From contig OZ234504.1 of the NCBI GenBank assembly GCA_965153455.1, positions 11,408,001-11,472,000 of the forward strand: a DNA stretch of 64,000 nucleotides, given 5' to 3'. The notes under the pieces are model-generated. The model saw only the letters and a program-made list of their open reading frames with translations. It was not told where the DNA came from and searched no databases. The DNA comes from Sphagnum compactum. Lineage: Eukaryota > Bryophyta > Sphagnopsida > Sphagnales. Position numbers and translations under genes: made by a program. Shown here in pieces: positions 1 through 10,115 of the stretch. The first letter of the stretch is position 1, and each line of letters opens with the position of its first letter.

Positions 1-1319
1 ACTTATTATTTATTTTGAAGAAAAATCTATTGGTTTCCTTGTGAAGGTCAAATTTTTGTGTTAAAAAGTTATGTGACTACATATATTGATTGCTAGGAAA
101 AAATATAATTCAAATAATTCTATAATGACATTACATTGATTTTCAAGATCTAGATATAACTAATATAAAGTATGCATTAATAATAAGTATTAGTTGTTAT
201 TATGTTCAATTAATACAATGACACGAGTGAAGGTAATTTTTTTTATTGAAGGTTTAAAGTATAGTAACGAGGTGATAAATTTTTGGTGAAGACAAGGAGT
301 TGATGAAGGTTTAGATGTAGCAACTTGGTGTTCCATTTAAATTTTACTTGGATTGCAATGATTCTCGAATCCGAAAACATCATTTTTCTATTTGTATTTC
401 TTTTCCAATGAAAACGAACCAAATGTTCATGGCTTGAAATGACTTTGTGGGTGCCATACATAATCTTCATCATTTAAAATGTGATTTGGTATTGAAATTG
501 TTTATTAATGCGTTTTTAAAACTAAATTTGAATATTTCATGCATAATGTTTCTTTAGTCGTGCACAATCACCCTACTTTCTTGATCACTCCTCACACCTT
601 CAATTAAAATTTAAAATTAAAACCAATATATGGTGCCGCAATTCAATGCCAACATGAATCTAAATTAAGTTCAAAGTGAGTTAAATATGTGGGTATTAGA
701 CATTCAAATAACAATAGGATAGGAAAAATGAAGCTCCTTCAAATAATTACCCCCTAGACAATACCATCTTTGAAACATGCAATGGAAAAAATTAGCAAAG
801 TGACTCCAAGAAAGTTCCACAACATTTAGGGACCCTTCGGTACTTAGAATCAAAAGCTCTCACAAATTTCTCATCAAACAAAACAAAGAGGAGTTTGCTC
901 TCAAAAGCAAACACCATGCTCAGCTTATATACCTACTTGTGCAAAACATCAGAGTTTGTTTCCAAACCTCACAATATGCTTTGTTGTGTAGTTGTGTATC
1001 ACGTTATGACAGATTTCTTCAGCTAGCTCTGAACCCTCAGAAGACCAAATCAATCATCAAATATTCAGCTGCCAAACTCAACAAACTTGAAGTAAACCAA
1101 GATTACCAAGCTGGATTTCACATAGAAAAAAAATCAAGCCCATAAGTAAACCTACCTTGGGTTTTCTACCTCATCTTCCATATAGATGGAGATCCAGTTC
1201 TCTTTTCTTCGAGTGTCAGTTGAACTTGTGAATCAGGTTACTAGACCAAGTTGCTAAACTATGTTAGTCATGATTTATTTTTTTCCGAACTGGATAGGAT
1301 AAACTGCAGACAAGAAATT
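1..1319. other. AT-rich intergenic DNA
   Basis: No supported gene. The open frames here are short, compositionally biased and match no family I know. The last few hundred bases probably hold the 3'UTR of the minus-strand NusB-domain gene. Confidence 0.5.
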
Positions 1320-4072
1320 TTAGTCATGATAGGTTTCATTCCAACCGAGATCTTCAGGTTGCAATGTATCTAACGGAAGTTCCAGCTCCTCATTCTGGGT
1401 CTTTTCAGCTCGTGATTTTGCCTGGAATTGGCGCCGGCGAGTGTAACTTCCCAGGCAGCCGTTAATGATGCGTGGTGCTGCTAGGTCACAAAATCGCTTA
1501 GCCAGTTCCACCGCCTGCATAGACAGAGGATCATTAAGAGAAAACTCCATAAATCCAAATGCAAATGATAATAACAGCAAGAAAAACCCAGAATTCAATA
1601 GAGAATGCATAATTTGGTTCCAGTTTAGGAAAAACTGTATTCAGTAATTCACCTCATTCACAACCACATTAGGTGGGGTATCAGTACTCTCCAGTTCTGC
1701 TAGTGCCATTTGCAGAATGCATATCTGCAAAACTGCACCCTTTGGTGCTATCTGGAGCACCAAAAACCCATGTATGAGTATTCTTAATAATACCCATCCC
1801 AAGGAGAGTAGAGAATGCCCATTTAAGAAAGGCAATCACACAGTGATACATAATAGGATTTTAGTTACCATTTTATGCAGTAAAATTCATACCTTCCATT
1901 TGGCAGGCAGAATTTCCATCAGAATGGCTTCCTGTGGGAGCCACCTGTTTGCGGTCTCCTTCACAAGGCTACGAGCCAGGCTGCAACATTTCCACCAGGT
2001 ACAAACATCTTCAAGAAGGCACAAAACTGTGAAGCTCTTTTGCTTTATGATAAAACCTGTAAACATGTGTGTGATGCAGTGGGTCCATAATGGCGCTCCT
2101 GATTTAAGCATTTCACTTTGAAGCAAAGAAAGAGAAGAGGTTTGCTATTTTCTGTAAATGTTTTCCTCTGACCAAAAAAGTCCTGCAATGCAGTTGGAAA
2201 AGCTCACCGAATTACGAAATTGTTGTATACAAGTGGGGGTGGTGCTATAAGGACTATTGCTTCTGATGTTTCCACACACCCAGAGAATAACAAAACATAA
2301 TTTTTAGTTTTCTGAAACTTAGACATATGAAATCCAACCACAGTACCATAAGACCAGAGTGGAAAAAAAGGGTGGAGATTGTCCTATGAGCAATCGAATG
2401 AGGCCATCTCACTCATCAACAGATTGCAAAAATGGAGTTTGAAAAATGCACAGTCCCACTCTCCATGCCACAGACAAAAGATTCTCACATCATCATAAAA
2501 CAGAGAGAGAAATCAGCATCAGAAAATCATTCACCTAGTGATGCCTCAGATTCTTGTGCCTCCTCCAAAGCTGAGGCCATGGCTTCATTCTCCACAATTA
2601 CATTCTCCTCCACATCAGGGCTGTGCTCATATCCCTGCAGCAATGATTTATCGAACCCCACTGCAAGAATATGACGCTGGCATCAGTTCTGTGAAAGCTA
2701 CAGTACACTTGGAGTTTGAGGAGGCATGGTGGAATTAGGGTTTAAGCAAAGTGCACATAACAACCAGGAACAAGTGTGCAAGGATTATTATAGTTTGGCA
2801 GGAGGATTGGAGATCCACTCTTTAGAGCAAAGAGAAACACAAAGAGTAAAAAAAGGATAGGAGGAATCCCAAGGAAAATGCATCATGATAGAATTTATTG
2901 GGTTTCTTGGAGTTCAGGGATCAAGGTCGGTTTGTAGAGGAAGAAAGAGAGAGACACATACCAGCTCGTTGCTTTGTGCGGTCATCAAAGACTCTGAGAG
3001 GATGGACACCGGAGACAAAGGCTGCATACAACACAGACCTGCCATAGCTTAATCAGTTCCTTGCCCGTGCTTTCCAAAACTCTGATGATGCCATGAAGAA
3101 GAAACTTTGAGAAGAATCAAAATTGAGAAGCTCTCATACTCTGCACAGACAGATGCAAATGTATCTTCTTCTTATCTGCAACCAAATTTCAGGGAGTTCG
3201 GGGAAAAAACACAAAAACCCACACAGCGGAGGGTGTAAAAGGAACAAGAACTCACAGAGCAAGTTCTCTTGCTGCTCGTGGTGTTCGCAGACGACCACAC
3301 TTATCCAGCTTCTCAAGGTTTGTGAAAACTTTCTGAGTAGGTGGCTGCTTCTTCCTCTTGGTTCTCAAAAGAACTCTCCCTACTGATCTTGGTGGTGGTG
3401 GTGCCATTTCTTCTTCCATGGAGTGTGATGTCACCATTGACCTTGCAACTGACACTCCATCATCACCAACAACAGCACCTGCAGTCCATCACCAGAAGTT
3501 TTCTGAGCTTGCCGCCACCACCCTCACTCCACAATACAAAACATGAGGGGTGAAAACACCAACAATTGATCATCATGCCATGCAGTTAGTTAGTTGGACC
3601 TCCAGAATCAATGGGTGGAATTAGGGTTTGAGGATTGCAACTTCCACATTTGATTTATTTGTTTCAGAATATCACAAAGAGATGCTCATAATCATCATCA
3701 TGTCATTCTTGAAGAAAAAGCAAACAAAGCAAGTGAATCCCTACCTTGTGACAAGTTGCCATACACATAACAACGGTGGTGGCATCTCTGAGATGATGAT
3801 GATGATGCCTTGTTGTTCCTCTTAACCTCCAGCAGCAAACCTCTTAAGTTCACAGACAGAAAAGGAGTGGCGAGATTCCAAATTGGCAAAAGACTATGGT
3901 AGTGATAACTGCTGATGGAAAGCGCAGTAGCAGGAGGAGGAGGAGGCAGAAGAGAACAACAACCCATCTTCTTGTTGTCAGCAGCAGCAGCTACTACTGT
4001 TGTTGTTGCACTTGCATGGTTTGCAGCAGCAGAAGAAGATTGAGGGGCTAGCCTGATGACAAATGCCTGCAT
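1320..4072 (-). CDS. NusB-domain (antitermination-factor-like) protein, probably plastid
   Basis: Eight exons join in frame: 4072-3745, 3478-3256, 3038-2962, 2660-2535, 2262-2208, 1980-1893, 1751-1653, 1514-1320. They give 396 residues, every intron is GT-AG and all phases match. The first 110 residues are low-complexity and Ser/Ala-rich, as in a plastid transit peptide. The NusB-like part starts near residue 175 with RAARELAL and VLYAAFVSGVHPLRVFDD. It continues through APPPLVYNNFVIR and LARSLVKETANRW, and ends with VVVNEAVELAKRF and APRIINGCLGSY. The last blocks closely resemble the Arabidopsis NusB-domain protein At4g26370 (VINEAVDLAKRF, APRIINGCL). Bacterial NusB binds boxA RNA in rRNA antitermination; the plant role is less clear. 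An in-frame upstream ATG at 4210 would add 46 residues. I chose 4072 because a basic Ser/Ala-rich leader follows it, but this is uncertain. The gene is divergent from the LysM gene. Confidence 0.85.
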
Positions 4073-4415
4073 TAGTTTCTTCACAAAGTAATGTTTTTGT
4101 TCCTCGACAAGCAAACTCTCACTTTCGAATTCCAACAGAGCTTGAAGACCTAACAAAGACTTCGAGGTACCCAGAACCTCAAAGCTTGAGAACAACAACA
4201 ACAACAACAAGGAGAAGAAAGTTTAAAACGCCGAAAACGCTCAAGCAGTCTGGAGATTCAGAGGTGCAGATTTGCAAACCCTAAAACCTCGATAGGGTTT
4301 CCTCCTGATCATCATCAGGTCGAGGATGAGGAAAAGAACAAAGGATACTCTTTCTGTTTTGTCCTTCCTGCCTGAGTGATTTCTTTTTTGGCAGATTTTT
4401 GTTTTCTTTTTGCCA
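4073..4415. promoter_or_regulatory. Short divergent promoter between the NusB and LysM genes
   Basis: The two start codons point away from each other with about 340 bp between them (about 205 bp if the NusB gene starts at 4210). The interval holds telo-box-like words in both orientations: AAACCCTAAAACC near 4275 and TAGGGTTT near 4294. Telo-boxes are known in promoters of plant housekeeping and ribosomal-protein genes. No clear TATA box is seen. Bidirectional use is inferred from the geometry. Confidence 0.5.
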
Positions 4416-4976
4416 ATGGGGCAACAGGGAAGCAAAGAGTCGTCAGAACAGCGAGCAAGCTCTGGAAAAGTTGTTGTGGGTACAACTGTGAAGGCTGTTC
4501 AAGGAGCTACAGCTGCTGCAAAAGATGCTGCAGGTCTGCTCCTCTTCTTCTTGTTCTTTTTCTCTCGCTCTCTTTTCTTCTAAGGTCTGGTTCTCTTCTT
4601 CTTGCTCTCTTTCTCTTTTGTGTTTTTGACGTATTCTTTTGTGTTTAGCAGTGGGAAGAAGGATCTCATGGGAAGTGTTTTTCTTATCGGATAAAAAAAT
4701 TTGGGTGCAGGGAATGTGAAGCAGGTAGTGGGAGCAGTGGGAGCTGAAGAGAGAGAAGCAATCCGACTGCAGAAGCATGAGAATTGGGGACGTGTGGAGG
4801 AAGGTGACACACTGTGGAGCTTAAGTGAAAAATATTTGGGGGATCCTTTGTTATGGCCATCACTACATTCAGCTTGCAGGAGGGAGCTAGGATCAGATCC
4901 TCTCTTGCTTTTGCCAGGTACCCATGTTACTAAAGCTTGCATTGCAAGAGCACAAGCTGAGCAACATCAAGGTTGA
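4416..4976 (+). CDS. Small LysM-domain protein
   Basis: Two exons, 4416-4533 and 4711-4976, join in phase 1 across a 177-bp GT-AG intron and encode 127 residues. Residues 1-40 are polar, Ala/Lys/Ser-rich and lack a clear signal peptide (starts MGQQGSKESSEQR). A single LysM domain covers about residues 65-112: it begins WGRVEEGDTLWSLSEKYLGD and ends with LLLLPGTHV, which matches the usual GDTL...PG..V pattern. LysM binds GlcNAc-type glycans, but intracellular single-LysM plant proteins without a signal peptide also exist and their ligand is often unknown. The tail after the domain is short (TKACIARAQAEQHQG). A GT at 4919 could be an alternative donor, but reading through gives the natural end of the LysM fold. 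The end of the CDS lies in a tandem duplication. Confidence 0.75.
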
Positions 4977-5420
4977 TGAGTTCCTGATTTTCAAGAAACC
5001 CTAAACCCTAAACCCCATACACACATCCCATTTTGAGCTTTGCAACCAATCCAGATGTTGATTTTGAGCTCGCAACATGTTGGGAATGTTGATTTGCAAC
5101 AGAATCAATCTATCTGAGAGTCAGGAAGTCTGAACAACTTTCTCTGCACATATCATACTGATTTGTAAAGATTTTTGTTTCAGTAAACCTGTTTGCCCTT
5201 CACATTGCAAGCAACAAGCTGAGCAGCATCAAGGTGGAGTTTCTGATTTTTTGCTTCTCCCATACATACATGTCCATTTTCAGCTTTGCAACGGTCAGAA
5301 TGTTGATTTGCAACAGAATTAATCAATCTTAGAGTCAGGAAGTCTGGTCAACTTTCTCTGCAGATTCAATACCCATTTTATGTATGAGGATTTTTTCTTT
5401 CAGCAAATTTCTGTGATGCT
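4937..5420 (+). repeat. Imperfect tandem duplication of the LysM gene 3' end
   Basis: The segment starting near 4937 (CATTGCAAGAGCACAAGCTG) is repeated from about 5202 (CATTGCAAGCAACAAGCTG). Both copies share, in order, the ATCAAGGT motif, TGATTTGCAACAGAAT, GAGTCAGGAAGTCTG, CAACTTTCTCTGCA and a TTTCAG end. Copy 1 covers the last codons and 3'UTR and carries an extra insert with AAACCCTAAACCCTAAACCCC at 4996-5015. Copy 2 lies wholly downstream of the stop. Confidence 0.8.
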
Positions 5421-6419
5421 AGCTAGACTTGGAAACTGACAGTAGTGGACTCTTGAAGCTTTTCTTCTCAATAGAAGCTTATACAATTCAGGCAGTTTGT
5501 AGCCAGAGTGTGTAGTTGAATTCCTTCCCGATTTGATTAGGAGCTTCCCATTTGATTATCCAGAGTTTTGCAGCTGTTGTGTGTTTCTTCAAGTTACTCT
5601 GATAAATCTCCATTCTGTTCTGTATGCAGCAACTTGTGTGATTGTTAAAAGGCAATCTACATCATCTTCAGTTATTGAAGCAATTGCATGAGACACAATC
5701 CTATTCTAGATATAGGTATATAAATCTTATGGGCTGTTTTTGGAAGATTTTTTTCTGTTGTAAACAAGAGCTTGTTTTGTGCAGACATTTTCATGCATTT
5801 GTGTGCAACAAACAAATGGGTAAAACAACCCAAACCCTTTTTCTTGTTGATGCACTTCTACAAATGTCTGGAGATGGCTTGTGCTTGGGTAGAGAGTTCT
5901 CCTCTGCATTGGTTAATTCCTTCAGAAGAAATTGGATAGTATGAATGAAAACCCCAGCATATAAAACTTAGAAGTGCACAACAAAGTACAAGAGGTTGCC
6001 AAGCAATACAACATACATTCTTTTAGGTGAGCTCTTTTTTTTTTCCTCATTTTTCGTATTTTAACTTAAATCGATTTAAGTAATTATAGAATTGTGACTA
6101 GAAATTTGATTCCTTTTGTTTGCTACTAAGGTTTAAAACTATGGCAAGACAAAAGGAACATTGCACTAGATTGGAGATTTCAAGCCCATTGCCAAATGAA
6201 AGAGATGAAATGCATGTCTTTTCTTGAAATTAATCCACTTAGTCCTCCATTTGGTGGAACAACTTTTCCATCTATTGGTGTTAGCATGAACAATAAAATT
6301 TCTACTAATAGGGACAAGGATAAAGTATAAGTCTTATTGTTTTAACACGCAAACCAAGTTTTGAGCTAATTATAGTCACAAGTTTGTTCCATAGGTATTT
6401 TTTGCTATGAACAATAGGG
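5421..6419. other. LysM gene 3' flank and intergenic DNA
   Basis: No supported gene. The first part is probably downstream transcribed or flanking sequence. From about 6000 the DNA is AT-rich and grades into the transposase relic. A 100-residue open frame at 5642-5944 has no recognisable domain. Confidence 0.4.
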
Positions 6420-7270
6420 ATATTTGTAATTGTGACCAAGTGCAACAATCGAGATGTAGTATTTGCTTTTCACATGTCCCTTTTGCTTTCATTTAGAAAA
6501 AAAACAAAAGGGAAGAAGGGGATCATTGCATGCAACATTCAATTTGGAACAAGTTCTATGAAATGGCATGTGGAAGTTAAACATCTTGAGTTTTTAACAA
6601 CATATGTTAAAATATTTGCAAGTGCTAATGACATTTCAAGATCACAATCAAGGGATGATGAAGGTTGCAGGGCTATATAGTTTAATAAAAACGCCCAAAA
6701 GTAGCACCAAGTTTTATTTTTATTTTTTCTAAAAGCAAAACTCCTTACAATAAGCAATATGAGATTCAAAAATTATTTTTAGAGGATTTGGTGTTGTTCA
6801 CAATTAAAGAGTTTTCCCCCTTAAACACATGTGTGGATGCATAGGTTAACTTTGAGGTTGAATTTTAAATTGGTTTTCCCTTCTTGAAAGACATTGTCCA
6901 AAAGAATCGTTTTAATCATGGTTGCATGCTTTAGGTTTGCATGTGCGACCTCAACTTGATGCCACACTTATAGCTACATTTGATTTGTTGAATGAGTTGC
7001 AGGTAACAATATATCTTTGTTCTTGTCGTAACTTTCTATTTGCAAATTAGAAACCTCATCATGTTATAGTAGGCTTTTTGAAGCCAATAACACTACAAGG
7101 CACATATTGTTTATTCCTTTTGATGGTGCATATTTTTGACATGCCATGAACAAGGCGGCTCAATATGCAACAAAGGATGAGAAGATTTGCAAAGATTTGG
7201 TGCTACTTAGTGTGAGATTTGCACAAATGTCTTTTCAATATTGCGGCACATGGCCCAAAAAATTAGGCAT
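6420..7270 (+). mobile_element. Relic of a BED-zinc-finger hAT-type transposase
   Basis: The open frame at 6432-6680 contains KGKKGIIACNIQFGTSSMKW followed by HVEVKHLEFLTTYVK, which is the pattern of the region after the BED finger in plant RICESLEEPER-like hAT proteins. Some 400 bp downstream, after several stops and frame changes, 7144-7270 reads HAMNKAAQYATKDEKICKDL and then VRFAQMSFQYCGTWPKKLG. This fits the middle of the same family. The frame is broken repeatedly, so this is a dead copy. I found no convincing terminal inverted repeats or target duplications by eye. Confidence 0.6.
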
Positions 7271-8030
7271 GTTGTAATCTTGATTTTTGCATTGTAATGC
7301 AAACATTTGTAAGTTGTGAAATGGATAATAAAATTTTCATTGTGCACTATAAATAAAGTGGCAAAAAAGTGAAGCCACACATGTTAAAAACCTAGTTTGC
7401 ATAAAAGCAAGTTGGCAACTCCAATGAAAATGCATTTCCCATCCAAGGTTGCAATGTTTTAAGAAAGCTTGGTTTATCGAACTTCAATTATCTTGTAAAT
7501 GTTTCAATACGATGATCACATTGAACATTATAAATGCATATGTTTAACCTTCATGTGAATGAAATCAAAGTTTGCGTGTTATGACATGTTCTTTATCTCA
7601 TTTTCCTGATTTTTTTCCTCTAAGTGTTTCACACTATGCATTTTGTAAGTGCAAAATTTTTTACACTTGCATTGTTTCTACACGACTTATAATTTTTTTT
7701 ACATTTGCCCTGTTTTTACATGGTTTAAATTACTTACACAATTTTACATTTACAGTTACACACTCTCCACCTTGTACATTTACATGGTTTGTGGTTGAAC
7801 CATGTACACTTACACTTACCTGACATGTAAATAAATTTCCCTAAGCCATTTACAAGTAGACAAAGTATAAGTCTTAAACCCTATACACACACAACACTTA
7901 TGTAAGCATGCTGAAATCTAAGAACCTGCCAACACTGATTTAGAGCAACTAGTACCTCCACCTGTGGTCGTTAGTACGTGACCCTACAAATAAAAATTTC
8001 TTGAAGAAAAGTGAAAACGCGTGGTTTCGC
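7271..8030. other. AT-rich intergenic DNA with a TACA/TTACA-rich patch
   Basis: No gene seen. Between about 7620 and 7830 the words TTTACAT, TTACACT and TACATGG recur at short irregular intervals. A similar patch lies near 47330-47480 on this strand. It looks like a degenerate short-period repeat. Confidence 0.4.
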
Positions 8031-8094
8031 TGGCCTGGCATCTTTGCACCATTTGCTTGCTGAGGCTGGTTAAAGGCACAACACAGCTTACCTA

Positions 8095-8142
8095 TGGAAT
8101 TCCAAAAAGGCCATGAAAGGAGTGGGCTTGGGCTTGAGGTTT
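8095..8142 (-). repeat. Inverted-repeat arm A (partner at 9466-9514)
   Basis: Read on the minus strand, this begins CTCAAGCCCAAGCCCACTCC and continues through CATGGCCTTTTTGGAATTCC. It is nearly identical to plus-strand 9466-9514. A weaker same-orientation relative lies near 8530-8570. The paired arms flank about 1.3 kb of AT-rich DNA. Confidence 0.75.
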
Positions 8143-8589
8143 AGAGTAGAATATTCTTACAAATTTTGTTAATGTCATGTCCGACACCTTGCATGGTGTT
8201 GTCTTGGGCCCTTGGTAATCTGGGGTTAATGGGAACAAGAATTGGGAACAAATGTATAATTTCATTCCGTATTTATACATGTATGAAATAACACATCCAC
8301 AATGGTCATCCATGAAGGCATGGTAACATTATGAAATTTGATTATGGCTTGGCGTATGCAACAAGAAAGTTTTTTGGCCTAAAGTCTTGACACACATGTT
8401 CCATGCCCCCTCTTATCCTATTGGGGTGGGGGGGGGAAGATTGCCACATCCAAACCCCCAAGTACCTTGAGGCCATTTTCTCCCAACCCCATGACACCCA
8501 TGATTAGGACCCGAAGCCACTATGTCCCAAAGAGGCCATGAAATGAATGGTTTGGGCTTGGAGGCAAACCCCATAAGATTTCCTTGGAC

Positions 8590-9260
8590 ACAATTTGTTA
8601 AACTATTAATTACTTTTGAAATTTTCTAATGAAAAACGAAATATTCTTGAATATTTCAAAAGGTTCTTTATTTTCTTTCACAAATGTTTTTTCCTCAAAA
8701 AAAAAAAATCGAAAATTCAAACATTTTACGATTAATATAATCAGTGTTGAAGCTGCCCACTTACTATTAATTTGTGCAAATTAATTTCCTCAATTATCAT
8801 TTTGATAATACCCTCCTATGACCCCTTATGCATAAGAGTTGATTTAAAAAATACTCAACTTGAGAATCACTTGGTAAAATGTCAAGGTTAGTTTATGTAA
8901 AAACACTTAAGGAGGAAACAAATTTGGTTCTTTTCAATCTTTGTGCACATCTCTGAATGGCCGACTCACAATCCTTCAAATTCAAGCTAGAAGTGGAGCT
9001 GAAATTGGAGAAGTGCAGCCAAAAGAAAACTGATAGCTCAATATCATAGGACAGGGGGAGAGGCAGCTTCAGCACATGTCTACTGTTCATAATTAATTAA
9101 TCTTGAATATTTCATTTAAAAAGAAACATTCCAGAATATTTTCAAAAGATTTTTCAATTTTCCTTCACAAAAAAATTGGTCTTTGTGAAAAGTAAAATTT
9201 CAAAAATGTTAGGATTAAAAAATATATAATTTGTGCCAAAGCTGCCAAGGTACTATGGTA
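8590..9260 (+). repeat. Diverged direct repeat (about 8590-8765 and 9100-9260)
   Basis: Both arms run in the same order: a GAATATTTCA word, a TTTCACAAA word, an AAAATTCAAA-like stretch, then a segment ending AAGCTGCC (near 8745 and 9240). A third copy ends CCAAGCTGCCAACTCGCCAAGG near 46230. The element is AT-rich and non-coding and is probably an old dispersed repeat of unknown class. Confidence 0.5.
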
Positions 9261-9465
9261 GTTTTTGAATTTTTAAGTTTTCAAGAACATGTTGGGAGGA
9301 AAGTTCATGGAAAACCAAAAAAAATCAAGAAAAATTGCAAGATTTCTATACAAGCTTTCTATCTTGCAATTTTTTTTCTCAAGCCCAAGCCAACTTCTTT
9401 CTCAAGCCCAAGCCCAAGCCCACTTGGGATGTTGATGTTGATGAGATGGCAATCACCATTTTTTC

Positions 9466-9514
9466 TCAAGCCCAAGCCCCACTCCTTCATGGCCTTTTTG
9501 GAATTCCGTACCTA
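9466..9514 (+). repeat. Inverted-repeat arm B (partner at 8095-8142)
   Basis: Plus-strand partner of the arm at 8095-8142. It follows a short array of CAAGCCCAAGCC units at about 9380-9420 and ends directly at the first copy of the HST promoter repeat. The boundary may mark where the promoter segment was pasted in. Confidence 0.7.
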
Positions 9515-9516
9515 CC

Positions 9517-10115
9517 ACCTTCCAGAGAAGAGAAGAGTGTAATAAAAATGATATGACTGCTGATCCCTGTTTCTGATTGGCCAATCATAATGATTAGTCC
9601 AGCTGCTTTGTTATTTGTACCTAGTCTCCCACTCACTTGCACTCCAAGTTTTAGGTTTATGGGTGGGGTGGGAGAGGGGCAAATATCTATACTTGGGTAA
9701 AAGGCACAACAAAGCCTACCACCTTCCAGCGAAGAGTGTAGTAGAAATGATATGACTGCTGATCTCTATTTCTGATTGGCCAATCATAACGATTGGTCCA
9801 GCTGCTTTGTTATTAGTAGTCTCCCACTTATTTGCAGTCCCTATTTTAGGTTTATGGGTGGGGTTGGAAAAGGGCCAATTTTAGGTAGCTAAACTTGGGT
9901 GTGCGAAAAACTTTTGCATGGTCACATACTGAGCACAGTTGGAGATGCTCTTAGGGTTTAGGGTTGGATTTTAGGGCTTTGGTCTTTTCGTTGCTGTGGT
10001 AGCCTTGCTTTGTGTGTTGCAGCAGCAGCAGCTAGAGGGCAGCGGGATCGAACATTGTCTTTTGTCTGCGTGTCGTGATTCAACCAGCAGCTGCTTTGGA
10101 GAGCAGAAGAAAGAG
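9517..10115 (+). promoter_or_regulatory. Promoter region of HST with a tandem repeat of about 204 bp
   Basis: Two tandem units start with ACCTTCCAG at 9516 and 9720. Each contains GATATGACTGCTGAT, then GATTGGCCAATCATAA (a CCAAT box in a palindromic setting), CCAGCTGCTTTGTTATT, a TAGTCTCCCAC word and TTTTAGGTTTATGGGTGGGG. The second unit runs on through GGTCACATACTGAGCACAG and a TTAGGGTTTAGGGTT telo-box-like word near 9952 towards the ATG at 10116. The same sequence, inverted, precedes the HCF107-like gene, and an orphan copy lies at 19297-19520. Promoter function is inferred from position, the CCAAT motif and conservation at both genes. Confidence 0.65.

Noticed and set aside
3698-4210. Upstream start at 4210 for the NusB-domain gene
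   Set aside because: In frame and possible, but it adds a leader of weak character. I kept 4072 as the working start and noted the other.
4996-5015. Interstitial telomere as evidence of a chromosome fusion
   Set aside because: Only about three units of the CCCTAAA type; short telo-boxes are common in plant DNA.
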